This document shows positions 45,400-56,200 of a DNA stretch of 64,000 bases, piece after piece. A program made the translations under genes and the position numbers. Position 1 is the stretch's first letter, and every line of letters begins with the position of its first letter. The DNA lies in NCBI GenBank assembly GCA_016777225.1, contig JADHRW010000001.1, positions 289,736-353,735 of the forward strand, read 5' to 3'. The notes below the pieces were generated by a model, which saw only the letters and a program-made list of their open reading frames with translations, ran no database searches and had not been told where the DNA came from. The DNA comes from Candidatus Thalassarchaeum sp. (GTDB lineage Archaea; Thermoplasmatota; Poseidoniia; Poseidoniales; Thalassarchaeaceae).

Positions 45400-48081
45400 T
45401 TATGGCTTAGATTCAAGTTCTAATGCTTCGAGGATTCTTCGACTCTCATTACGTGATCTAAAGAATAGTATTATGACCAGCAGTACACCGATTAGAATAG
45501 ACACCCATCCTAACATCTGCATAGTTTCATCGGCAAGGAAAGAAAAACCAATAGCAATTTCTGCTGTGACTGATAAATCAAGAGGTTGCCCCGCCACAGG
45601 TAGTCCTTTAGGCATCACTATAATTGTAAAATCATAGGTGTCATCTTGGAATAAATCATTTGGAGGCTGGACATTAATCTTAACTTCTCTAGTTTCCCCT
45701 GGTGCTAGCTTGAACTCATCATCAACAGCATTTACCGACCAAAACCTAAGAGGGTCAGATGATTCAATAACAACCGTTTCTTCAACGTTTCCATGATTTG
45801 TGACATAGATAGTAAACACTGCTTTTTCAGGATATTCTACTGTTTGAGAGGTTTCTTCCTCTATGGTCATTTGCAAATCATGTATAGTAATAACATCAAT
45901 TAAAAGGTTTACAGATGTACTTTCAATAGCGTTTAATTCTGATGCCGCTGATACCTTGATCAATCCTGAGGCACCGCTTTGGACACCATCTAATACTTCG
46001 AATTCGAGAGTAACTAGGACTCGATTCTCAGGACCTACATCTACATGGAACGGGTCACTCGTTTCTACGCCGTTGACTTTCAGAGTCCTAAGTACCGTAG
46101 ATTCCATACCATTAACTGTGATTACAGCATTATCGCCATTGGGGAAATCACCGGTATTTTCAATCCAGAAAGATACTATTCCTGTGCCGCCAGGAGGTAA
46201 TTGAACCTGTAATTCATCAGGTATTTCTCCTGGTTCAACTGGTGTGACACTCATGCCATAGTTAAAATTTGAAACTTCTATATTGAAAACATGTGATGAA
46301 GATACTTCAGTGCCAAAAATTGTAATTACAGCAGATACTGAAGCCCTATCTCCATTTTCTTCTCCCTCGATTGTTACATCAAGAAATACGGTTTTAGTAA
46401 CTCCTGGATTGATACTTATCTGAGTAATAGTCACGCCTTGAGAATTAGAAAAAGAGGATTCCCAAAGAGGGTTATTACACCCCGATACATCATTCGGGTC
46501 ACACGCCTGAAGTTTGAAATTATCATCTATATTGCCAGTATTAGTTATATCAATTGGAAATCGCAATATTTGTTCCGATTTACCCTTCTGAGAATCAGAA
46601 ATTATAGAACTACTCAAGTCATGCACTTGGGCTACAGAGACAGATAGTGTTTTTGTCGCATATGGTGTAGAGCCACCACCATGTCCGACATTGAAAGTAA
46701 TACTATCAGAACCTGCTGCTGCACCCTCAGGAACCAATACATCGATAGTAATAGTGCCTTGATTATTTGATGATTGAGAACTTGCAAGAGTTACTGATGA
46801 TTGGGAGAACGAAACTTGCCAACCAGCCGGCACATTCGCTGCACTAATCTGAATAGTATCTACACCATTACCCCTGTTTGTTATAGTCATAGTAACTGAT
46901 TTAGAAGTACCTGGTTCAACGTTTGAGATAGATGATTGACTTAGTGAGGCCGAAGCATCGTAAGATTGCCCTACGTTTAGTGTCACTATCTTCTCACAAC
47001 CAATCTCTGTACCGGAACGTCCTTGAATCTTTATTGGAACTTGAGTACCTGCTTCAACTGAATCATCAGGAGTTACTTGAAATTCAAAAGTATGCTGATC
47101 GTCAGCAGTATTTTTTTCGCCGAGGAAGGCATTAGATGGTGCGGAAAAATCAACCCAATCTGAAACATCAAAATCATCAGCAACGGCTCTAGCAGTAACA
47201 GTCCACTCAGTATTACCAATATTCTCGACTGTGAATCTGTTTGTTCCTGTTTCTCCGGGATTAAGACTCATCGAAGTGAATTGCAGAGAGGGTTCACATT
47301 CTTTCACTTCTGGAATATTGACGGTTAATGTCAAGTTATCCTCAGCAGGATCTGCAGCATTAGGATCATTTGAGACTGTTGCTTTAATGATAAAACAATG
47401 AATACCTGCTTCTGTAGATGAACCATCAGGAAGATCTACTGTTACATCAACAGTAGTGGAATCTCCAGAATCTAATTGAACAGTTGCAGGACTCACAGTT
47501 GCATCCAAATCATCGGATTCACAATCGTTATCAGAAGTCATTTCTAGTTGAATATTTTCTTGTTGTTCACCAGTATTCTCTACATCAACTTCCCAAATAA
47601 TCTCGTCTTCATCACCATCATAAGTAACTGTTTGTTCATCGACAGTTAGAGTCACAGAATATAGTCCTCCATCACCCGCAGTAGTTGTAACTTTGACATC
47701 ATCGGTTTTCGGTTGACCTGGTGTGACCCCAGTTGCAGTTACCGTAACTGTAGTTTCACAGTCGCCACTGGCTTGATCACTGACAGAGACAGTCAGAAGT
47801 ACAGTTTCACTAGACCCAGAATCAATAGTACCGCTAACTTGCTCGACATTAGAAGTGAATCCATTACAGTCGACAGCTTGTGAGGTTGATAAAGACACAG
47901 TGATGTCATCATCGCCCGTATTAGTTACAGTAATATCATACTCAGCAGGATTATCTGAATCTGCTTCTAGAGTATTTGGAGACGCAGATATAGAGACATC
48001 TACTGCAGCATGTGCAGATGGAGAAATCAATGAAAGTAAGAGTAAAACAAGTACCAAACGCGCGGATTCCGCTCTCTTCAT
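45400..48081 (-). CDS. Large secreted protein with CARDB/NEW3-like repeats and C-terminal membrane anchor
   Basis: 893 residues from the ATG at 48081 (a TTG at 48087 is alternative). Signal peptide ends PSAHA at about residue 26. The remainder is a string of immunoglobulin-like beta repeats with the recurrent pattern DITVTNTGDDDITVS, ITNRGNGVDTIQIS, ITNTGNIDDNFKL, YVTNHGNVEETVVIE, typical of CARDB/NEW3 modules. A single C-terminal helix (about 855-878) and a short basic tail follow, so the body is outside. Paired Cys within repeats suggest disulfides. Likely structural or adhesive; no catalytic motif seen. Confidence 0.8.
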   Translation of the reverse strand: MKRAESARLVLVLLLLSLISPSAHAAVDVSISASPNTLEADSDNPAEYDITVTNTGDDDITVSLSTSQAVDCNGFTSNVEQVSGTIDSGSSETVLLTVSVSDQASGDCETTVTVTATGVTPGQPKTDDVKVTTTAGDGGLYSVTLTVDEQTVTYDGDEDEIIWEVDVENTGEQQENIQLEMTSDNDCESDDLDATVSPATVQLDSGDSTTVDVTVDLPDGSSTEAGIHCFIIKATVSNDPNAADPAEDNLTLTVNIPEVKECEPSLQFTSMSLNPGETGTNRFTVENIGNTEWTVTARAVADDFDVSDWVDFSAPSNAFLGEKNTADDQHTFEFQVTPDDSVEAGTQVPIKIQGRSGTEIGCEKIVTLNVGQSYDASASLSQSSISNVEPGTSKSVTMTITNRGNGVDTIQISAANVPAGWQVSFSQSSVTLASSQSSNNQGTITIDVLVPEGAAAGSDSITFNVGHGGGSTPYATKTLSVSVAQVHDLSSSIISDSQKGKSEQILRFPIDITNTGNIDDNFKLQACDPNDVSGCNNPLWESSFSNSQGVTITQISINPGVTKTVFLDVTIEGEENGDRASVSAVITIFGTEVSSSHVFNIEVSNFNYGMSVTPVEPGEIPDELQVQLPPGGTGIVSFWIENTGDFPNGDNAVITVNGMESTVLRTLKVNGVETSDPFHVDVGPENRVLVTLEFEVLDGVQSGASGLIKVSAASELNAIESTSVNLLIDVITIHDLQMTIEEETSQTVEYPEKAVFTIYVTNHGNVEETVVIESSDPLRFWSVNAVDDEFKLAPGETREVKINVQPPNDLFQDDTYDFTIIVMPKGLPVAGQPLDLSVTAEIAIGFSFLADETMQMLGWVSILIGVLLVIILFFRSRNESRRILEALELESKP

Positions 48082-48147
48082 GGTCAACCCGGGACAATCT
48101 ACCCTCTAAGGGCTTCGCGCTTGAAGTGTAACTGAATATGTATTTTT

Positions 48148-51100
48148 TTACACTTCAGTTAGTTGGTCTATTGAAGCGTCACAGTGTAAACAATGGCCTT
48201 TTTCAGTAATATTACAACCTTGTACTTGTCCTTCCATATGATATCTAGCACCACATTCTAAACAAGCCCAAGCTTGCCCATTAATTACATCGCTACTGCA
48301 TATCCAGCATGGTATACCACTTGCTTCTTCTAATTCTTCTTTAGGAGCCATTGTCTGAATAGTCTTTTCAGTTATTGATGAGCCTAGGACCCCTTCTCTA
48401 CGTAAGAAAATAGTCAAACCTACTCCACCTGAAAGAATAATAATTAATATAATTATTAGTAGCAAATTAGTAGTACTCATTGTATCTGATTGAGCATTAG
48501 CTAATACATCAATTTCTACACTTAACGAAGATCCTGAAATATCTTCAGAATTCAATAATGAAATAATAATTATTCCATCTGACCCCTTGTCTGGAGTATA
48601 TCCAATTTCTACAGAACGTGTTTCACCGGGTCGGAGATTAACAAATGAACTATCTAGAATCAGGTCATTCCAACCACCAGGAGCTTCTAAATTTAATACC
48701 TCAGAAATATCTGAATTACCAACATTTTGTAATTCTAAAGAAAGTGTGGTAGGGAAGCCTTGTGGAGATGGACGCTGCTCAATGATTGTCCAAGTAACTT
48801 CATTAACAGAATCAACATAAAGAGAAATAGTATTCTCAGATGTTAATCCACCACCCGTTAAGATTAACGAAATTGTTGGCTCTGAACCAGCTTCCTCCGA
48901 CAAAGGAATTATTACATTGCAAATCACCGTAATTGTCACACCTACTCCTACAGTTGGATTGCTATTTGAGCAAGAATATACCCATTCATCGTTTGGTAAA
49001 TCCATAGAAACACTGGGGCGCCATACCATAGTACCATCATTACTTACTTTCCAAAGTAAATCAAAACCGATGCCACCTACTGGATGAGCATCCACTCCTA
49101 GAGGAGTATCTGCCGAAGTTCCATCAGGTAAAGCAACTTGATAAAAATCGATTATTGGAATAGCTCCTGAGATTACGTCAATTGTTCTATTCCAATCAAC
49201 AGTGAATCCATCATTCGTTACAAACCTCATTTTCAAATCACCACTTTTAGCAAGACCGTTACCTGTAATTGAGATTGGTAAGTCAAATTGTTCACCAGAG
49301 GGAACTATGAATGAGTTTTGACTACTAGTGAAAGACCAACCATTTGGTTTAGAAAGAACATATGGAGTAAGCTCTAAATCACGATTTCCTTGATTATTGA
49401 AATTAACATCCCATTCTAGTAACGCGTCAGCAGATACGTCATATTCTGTTCCATTCGATGTTGGAGTTAAAGTAACTATATCGATATTATCTACAACTAA
49501 ATTTAGATCCTCAGACCACGAATCTGAGCTAACTCGAGAGTGCACTGAAATAGCAGCTGAAAATATTGTACCTGAAGGAATCATTGCACCAGGAGGATTT
49601 ATTGTTACATCTATAGTTCGTGATTCTCCTTTGTCCAAGGAACCAGTAGAACCATGAGATGAACCTGTGAAAGAACCTATAGAGTCTAGTCCAAGACTCC
49701 AACCTGATGGAGAAATTAATTCAACATCATAAGTTTGTGGCCCATTACCATCATTCTTAATCTGGATTTGTAGAGGAGTCGAAACAAGAGGATTGACTTT
49801 TATCTGACTAGGAGGAATCAAAATATTCGCATCTGATAGAAGAGGAACTTCAAGATAAATTGCAAACTCTGATTCAATTTGGTTTTCGACATCAGTCCCC
49901 GTAATCAACATTCGATAAAGTCCGGGCTCAGGCGGTGCTGGATGTATCACAGACAAGTCTACAGAAGTAGATTCTGCTGGCATCAAATTAAACGTATTAT
50001 TAGAAAAAGAAGAGAACCAATCAAATTCAACACCATCTTGCATTCTAATCGGTTCTGAAACTACGATTGAAGCATTTGTTTCAAACAATGCAGTATTAGT
50101 CAAATCTAGTGACCAAGTGGTAGAACTATCGGTAGTACCCCCAATTAATTGTGTAGGATTATCACTCGTTACTCGAACACCAGGAACGCTGACGATGACT
50201 ATTTCTTCATATTGATTATTTGCATCGGATACTTCGTCAACCAAATCATTTGGATCAATATAGAATGATACTGTATTTTCTCCTTCTTGACTTGGAGTCC
50301 ATTGCCAAGTTAACTCAGCAGACTCCCCAGGAGACAGGCTGAGTATCTTTGTATCAATTGTGGCGCTATTAACGGCCGCGATTACAGATAACTCAGGAAT
50401 GCTTCCTGCGCCCTGATTGATCAATGATATAGAAAATTCTACTTCTTCATCGATTTGTGGAATTGGCACAGATAATGCAAATGAATTGGCTACAAATGTA
50501 GGGTCAGGATCTAAGTCGTTTACATTAACTCCTCTGGCTGCAAGAGAATAAGATTGGTAGAAATTACTACCTCCATGAGATGAATCTCTGACTCTAACTG
50601 TCCATGTACCAATCATTGCATTATCAATTAATACGACTTCAACATTATTTTTCGAGTCTTTCTCACCATTAATTACTGACTGACCATTAGTGAAAACATT
50701 CCCTTTGTACAATTGGCCATTAGGATTAGTAATTTCTAAATCTAAATCATTTCTTAATTGAGTTGAAGATGAAGAAGAACCAGGGTAATCAGACCAAGCT
50801 AGAACTACTTTAAGTTCCTCTCCGGCTCTTGTGACATCAAAGGAATAGTCACTCAATTGTCCTGCAGATAATCTAGAACGGTCATCTACAAATATCCCTA
50901 CATCATTATCAGGAATTAAGGAATTTACTAAATTAACACGACCCCATCCTTCGATATTATTAGGTATGTCACGAGCACCCATATCTTCGGCTCCCAATAT
51001 CAATAGCGCCTTAATTAATGCAGATTGTGGAGCAGGTCTAGCGGCAATTTCCATTAGATATTCACGGACTAAAACTGCGGCTCCAGCAGTAGCAGGTGTT

Positions 51101-52617
51101 GCCATTGAGGTACCACTGTATTCTAGATACCAATTATTACTCCATGAACCTGAAGCACTACTTGCTTCTTGAGATTTACAAGAACGGACATAATCACCAG
51201 GGCCTACTAAATCTGGTTTTATTCTCCCATCATCAGTTGGTCCACGGCTACTCCAATAGTACATATCATCCGGAGCACCAGTATATCTGTTTACATGGCC
51301 ACCTACAGTTATCACATTCTTGGCAGTGCCTGGAGATGAAATCCCATCATTTCTCTCGTTTCCTGCAGCAAATAATACAGTCATTCCTTGATATTGCCAA
51401 TATTGGTCCCATGTTGAAACTCTATCATCTGCATCCTCGGATGAAGTCGTATATTCTCCACCAGTAGGGGAACCCCAGCTATTGGTATGTAAACGAGCAC
51501 CGGCATTATATGCTTCATTGAGCATACTGTTGATTCCAATAGAATATAAAGCACCAGAATCGTCATCTTCCATCGCTTGGAAATAAAGGTCAGCCTCAGG
51601 AGCAACTCCTTGGTAGGTCCCACTACTTCTCATTCCATCTCCGAGAACAGTACAAGCGACATGTGTGCCGTGACCATCAGAAGGATCAGCAGTAGAAGAA
51701 TCACCGGGTGTGACCGAATCAAGTCCTGAAATTCTACCATTGAAATCACCATGGTTATCATCTAATCCAGAGTCACCAACTGCAATCATCTGACCAGAAC
51801 CATTTAATCCCGTAATGAAAAAGTCTTCTACCGTATCGATACCCATGTGATTTCTTGCTTCATTATTCATTAATTCAAGAATAGGCACAGGTGCAATGTA
51901 AGATACTGAAGGATTTTTTATGATCTCAGAAATATCATTTGTTTGAATCTGACCCCAAATTATTCCATTATCAGGGGACCATGATTCGGATAACCATGTA
52001 TTAGCAACATCTTGTAAATTATTATTTAATGCAGAAGTTTGACGTATTAGTTCTGAATCTTTCCACCCAACTATTTCAACTACTAAAGTTTCATCATTTG
52101 GAGAGTCATATAGAGCGGAATGAACTAATAATCCTGCTGGAACTTCATGTATCGACACAATGGATTGTAATGTTTCTAACATCTCTAATTGTTCAGATTT
52201 ACCTTGAATTAAGTATCCGGAAGGAGGAATTGTAGAACGAATTTCGATTCCAGAAATTTCCATAATCTCCATTCTAGCATCCCAAAGACCAGTCTCTCCA
52301 TCAATTATTGCAATTGCTAAATCTGTTCTAGGATAGGAGATATCTTCGGAGAAATAAACACTGGGTATTAATCCAGAATGAGTATAAACTCCGATACTAG
52401 AATCTGCACTCTCTGATCGTGACATTTCAGAACTATTAATTATTCTTGGCGCGCCAAAATCAGAAATACTATTAGGATCAGGAGATATTTCTATTCTTTC
52501 AATTGATTCATCTAATAATCCTGAAAATGAATCCTGCGAATCAACCATGCTATCATTCAGAGGGATATAAGATAGAAGAAGAACCCCCAAAATTAGGTAG
52601 ACTGTTCGCTTTGCCAT
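48148..52617 (-). CDS. Giant subtilisin-like surface protease with cytoplasmic zinc ribbon
   Basis: 1489 residues. Signal peptide at 1-20, a propeptide-like region to about 270, then an S8 domain with AVGDSGLDDNHGDF (Asp282), DGHGTHVACT (His317), FAAGNER (Asn420) and YSGTSMATP (Ser504). A proprotein-convertase P-like segment (VVLAWSDYPGSS, about 610-720) follows, then about six CARDB/NEW3 repeats. A membrane helix (about 1395-1417) precedes a cytoplasmic tail with CWICSSDV, CLECGARYHM and CLHCD, a RING-like or double zinc ribbon. Predicted to be anchored outside and to signal or bind partners inside. The ATG at 52617 follows GGGGGTGACC. Confidence 0.88.
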   Translation of the reverse strand: MAKRTVYLILGVLLLSYIPLNDSMVDSQDSFSGLLDESIERIEISPDPNSISDFGAPRIINSSEMSRSESADSSIGVYTHSGLIPSVYFSEDISYPRTDLAIAIIDGETGLWDARMEIMEISGIEIRSTIPPSGYLIQGKSEQLEMLETLQSIVSIHEVPAGLLVHSALYDSPNDETLVVEIVGWKDSELIRQTSALNNNLQDVANTWLSESWSPDNGIIWGQIQTNDISEIIKNPSVSYIAPVPILELMNNEARNHMGIDTVEDFFITGLNGSGQMIAVGDSGLDDNHGDFNGRISGLDSVTPGDSSTADPSDGHGTHVACTVLGDGMRSSGTYQGVAPEADLYFQAMEDDDSGALYSIGINSMLNEAYNAGARLHTNSWGSPTGGEYTTSSEDADDRVSTWDQYWQYQGMTVLFAAGNERNDGISSPGTAKNVITVGGHVNRYTGAPDDMYYWSSRGPTDDGRIKPDLVGPGDYVRSCKSQEASSASGSWSNNWYLEYSGTSMATPATAGAAVLVREYLMEIAARPAPQSALIKALLILGAEDMGARDIPNNIEGWGRVNLVNSLIPDNDVGIFVDDRSRLSAGQLSDYSFDVTRAGEELKVVLAWSDYPGSSSSSTQLRNDLDLEITNPNGQLYKGNVFTNGQSVINGEKDSKNNVEVVLIDNAMIGTWTVRVRDSSHGGSNFYQSYSLAARGVNVNDLDPDPTFVANSFALSVPIPQIDEEVEFSISLINQGAGSIPELSVIAAVNSATIDTKILSLSPGESAELTWQWTPSQEGENTVSFYIDPNDLVDEVSDANNQYEEIVIVSVPGVRVTSDNPTQLIGGTTDSSTTWSLDLTNTALFETNASIVVSEPIRMQDGVEFDWFSSFSNNTFNLMPAESTSVDLSVIHPAPPEPGLYRMLITGTDVENQIESEFAIYLEVPLLSDANILIPPSQIKVNPLVSTPLQIQIKNDGNGPQTYDVELISPSGWSLGLDSIGSFTGSSHGSTGSLDKGESRTIDVTINPPGAMIPSGTIFSAAISVHSRVSSDSWSEDLNLVVDNIDIVTLTPTSNGTEYDVSADALLEWDVNFNNQGNRDLELTPYVLSKPNGWSFTSSQNSFIVPSGEQFDLPISITGNGLAKSGDLKMRFVTNDGFTVDWNRTIDVISGAIPIIDFYQVALPDGTSADTPLGVDAHPVGGIGFDLLWKVSNDGTMVWRPSVSMDLPNDEWVYSCSNSNPTVGVGVTITVICNVIIPLSEEAGSEPTISLILTGGGLTSENTISLYVDSVNEVTWTIIEQRPSPQGFPTTLSLELQNVGNSDISEVLNLEAPGGWNDLILDSSFVNLRPGETRSVEIGYTPDKGSDGIIIISLLNSEDISGSSLSVEIDVLANAQSDTMSTTNLLLIIILIIILSGGVGLTIFLRREGVLGSSITEKTIQTMAPKEELEEASGIPCWICSSDVINGQAWACLECGARYHMEGQVQGCNITEKGHCLHCDASIDQLTEV

Positions 52618-52660
52618 AGGTCACCCCCTCATCAAGGCTGTTTTGAGTATATGGGTTAGT

Positions 52661-52678
52661 TGAACCCTTTAGGGTTCA
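52661..52678. promoter_or_regulatory. Palindrome between the 186-aa gene and the subtilisin gene
   Basis: TGAACCCT (52661-52668), TT, AGGGTTCA (52671-52678), a perfect 8-base inverted repeat 43 bases upstream of the protease start. Shares a CCCT/AGGG core with the palindrome before nuoA. An operator, or the terminator hairpin of the upstream two-gene operon. Confidence 0.45.
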
Positions 52679-52702
52679 TTGATTAAGGTGAAAATATAAT
52701 CT

Positions 52703-53263
52703 CTAAAAGAAGTCAATCCCTGTGCCATGACTGAATTGTTCCATTTTCCATTGGCCCACAATATACTGCAGCTCGATTTTTGAATTATCCTGATTATTAT
52801 TAGTATATTCTAATTCAATATCTATAGTATAATTTTCCCAAACAGAGGCCCCAATAACAATTAATTCCAAGGCATCACCAGAAACTGAACTATGAGCAGG
52901 TAAAGAAGATTTATTGAATGTAGTTCGATCAATTTCAATATTATCTGAATTAATAAACCTGATAGTTAGAGTTAATTCAGTAATTGCTCGGCTACCATCA
53001 TTATTAACTTCTGTTAATACTACGTGACCTGCACTACTCTGGATATAAACGACATCAACTGTTACTTTTTCATAAGGTATAATCCAAGTTAATGCAACTA
53101 AAGTTGCTGCTATAATCATTAGAGCTACAAAAGATGCGAGAATTACTCTTATTGGAGATATATGCCTAACTGAATCTTCTAATTTAACTAGTACTTCATG
53201 AGCATACTCTTCTTCAAGAGTCTCACCAATTTCTAGGTTACGAGACTTCTCAAGTAATCCCAT
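52703..53263 (-). CDS. Single-pass membrane protein with small extracellular beta domain
   Basis: 186 residues, unrecognised. Cytoplasmic N-terminus (1-38, with Glu-rich EIGETLEEEY), one helix (about 41-65), then a beta-rich outer domain of about 120 residues of the type seen in archaeal DUF-type anchors. It starts directly after the 1466-residue gene, ribosome site GGGGGT inside that gene, so the two are coupled and may form a complex in which this protein is the anchor. Confidence 0.7.
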   Translation of the reverse strand: MGLLEKSRNLEIGETLEEEYAHEVLVKLEDSVRHISPIRVILASFVALMIIAATLVALTWIIPYEKVTVDVVYIQSSAGHVVLTEVNNDGSRAITELTLTIRFINSDNIEIDRTTFNKSSLPAHSSVSGDALELIVIGASVWENYTIDIELEYTNNNQDNSKIELQYIVGQWKMEQFSHGTGIDFF

Positions 53264-56200
53264 TCAATTACCCCCTTCAGATAGTGTTGCGATAACCGTC
53301 AGTATTGCAGAAGTAAATGGTTCAGGAACTAAAACATGATGAGTTGAACCACTTAAGCCAGGAACTAAATTCAAAATCGATAAGTCGGAAGAAAGTCCAT
53401 TTACTCCCAGTGTTGTTCCTGTAGGGACACCACCAGTAGTCTGAGCATCAATTAATACCCCTCTAATTTGAATTTCGCGTCCTGCGAACTCTGTTGTAAC
53501 TTTAGCAGAAGCAATGATTTTACCACCGTCTACATCCTCAACTTCAATGACGCTGTAAGGCCCGACTAATTCTCTGATATGCAGTGTTGCACTGCGAAGA
53601 TTTTCGCCCATTGCTTCCATCTCCTCTAGGAATACCGGGGGAGTTCCTACTTGACTGGAACCAGTTGGAACATCATTCATTCGAATGTAAATCTTCTCAA
53701 CACCACTACCACTTGAACGAATTTCAAGACCATAAGAATTAGTTGGTTTAATTATTAGTTTATCAGTCATTCCTTCTGCTAAAAGAATGATATCTCCCCG
53801 TGAATTAATTGCCCGGCCAAACGCCTCGATATACAACGACATTCCATCATCTGATGATTTAAACTCAAAATTCGGCAGACCTTGGAATGCAAGATTTTTA
53901 GTTATATCAAAATTCATTTCAGGAGCAGTAGTCAAATTAATATAACCAGGAATATCTTTCAAAAATACAGTAGCTGGCCACCAGAAACCATCCATCCATT
54001 GCATTTGTTGCAACATCAAAGAACCGACTGCAAATCCTTCTATTCGCTCTTCTTCAGGGACACTCAGATCTATAGAAATTGCAGTTCCGAGACTTGCCTG
54101 TAAAGCAATTGATTTAGGAATATCATTAATCAACATCTCAGTCCGACTTTGAGAATCTCTATTAATCAGCATCATATGAATCCAATCAAGTCTTTCAGAT
54201 AGACCAAATTGAGTACCTGTAGAAACTTCTGTTATACCTCCTGAATCTCGGATTTCAAAGACACTATCGAGGAATAGATTTGTAGATTTACCTGGTTCAA
54301 GACCTTGCATAGTTAACAATAGATCTTGACCATTTACTCCATAAGCATGGATCATAAATTCCTCACGTCCTGGTTTCCAACTATCTAGAGATGCTTGAAT
54401 ATACCAATCTTCTCCATTTAACTGGCTAGTTCTTGAAATTGATATATCAATTAATGGAGGCAAACCGGGTAACCAAGTTTTGATATGGAAACCGTCAGAT
54501 AATCCATCAGGAGATGACTGGAAAGAAATACCATGAACCCATGGTGGTTCACTGTTTACTGGATTACCATAAGTTGCTTCAACAACCAAATCGAAAGAAG
54601 TATCTGATTCTAATTGTAAAGCATATGAGAATGAGTCATCAACTTCTTCTGTACCTGTTGAAATATCACCTGTAAACCCAGCAAGTACTGAATTAATTGA
54701 ACGGCCAAAGTCAGAGAATCCACCAATAAAAAAGGCTACACCAGACAATCCCTTGGTAGAATTAAATTCAGGGAGAACTAAGTCAGAACCACCATCATTG
54801 CCAGTTGGAATCTCAACTGAAAGATGAGAGGGGAGAGGGTCCACTAAAGCTAGTGCAGATAAGCCAGAAGAGTCGGCAGTAGGAGCATTGTCTATATTGA
54901 TACTCATTGGTCTATCACCTGCTGATTTCAAAAATGCTGTCCCTCTTCCTAATTCTCCAGGTGCTCCTTCTTCAACAGGAGATATCCAACCTAATTCTTG
55001 GATTCCAGTTAATCGAGTAGATATTGTAGAAGTCTCATTAATCGAATCATGATGGAATAGGAAATGATCACCCGTCATTGTAATTGGTGCAGAAGAATTA
55101 CTAATCTGTACTTCTACAGTAGAAATCGGTGATTCTGCGATAAAACTTGTTTGATCACCAAATTCAAAGATAAACGCTGCAGGCATATCATGAATATTTG
55201 CGCCCTGTCTTTGGTCGCCATCAAGCCCCACATAGGTCATTAATTCAATACCTTCATTAGCAATATAATTCAGTGAGTTTTCATCTATCATAATAGAAAT
55301 ATTGTTTGGAATATCGGATAAATGTAGACTTTGGAAGGATAGATTCTCAAGAGAATCTCCATTATGTTCGATGAATGAAAATCTAAATGATTCACTTGAT
55401 TCTGTGATTAAAGATATAGATTGAGTTTCTAAAACATCATCGTCACTAAATGTGAATTCTGAGAGACCACTAAATCTAATGCTAGAGGCTACAGGAACAA
55501 GCGGTTCTCTAAGCCCAGATTCACCCATCACTTGGTTTAAGTTACGATCTTTGGAGATTATAACGTGGTCACCCAAAATCACAGGATGAGGGCTAGAGCC
55601 GATTTGCACTGCTAATTCATTAATTTGCATATTGACTCTGTCAAGTAATAAATTATCAGTCATCAGCAAAGTTACATCTCTACCTGCAAAGCTATTCAAT
55701 CCAACTCCGCCTGAATCTCCAGTAAGAACTGAAACTACTTCACTAGGTATAGAATTAATTATGCCACCGATATCTAAGAATAGGTCAACTAGATTCAGTA
55801 TTACTGAATCTAATATTTTGGATACGAAATCGAGATTAGTTCCTGAATCTAGACTCGTATCAGAAGTAGATGAACTACCGAATTCGAATGAACCATACAA
55901 TACTATAGAAGTTGGTAAATCTTTCATTTCTAGGTGTATTTTGCTGTGATCTGTTATTATATCTCCGCGTTTATGCCAAGAGTCATATTCTATAGATTGA
56001 ATACTCTGAGATGAACGAATGAGTACTAGAGTTTTTGGAGGAAAAGCAGGATTCACAGGCAAAGTTGAGTCATCAACATTTTGTGTTGAATCTCTAGAAA
56101 AATTCTTTATTGCTATTATCATACCTAATTTTTCAGGCTGTCCTCCAGGTAATTCTGGAGAAGACTTAGATCCTAGCATTGTAAAAATTCTGTCGATCTC

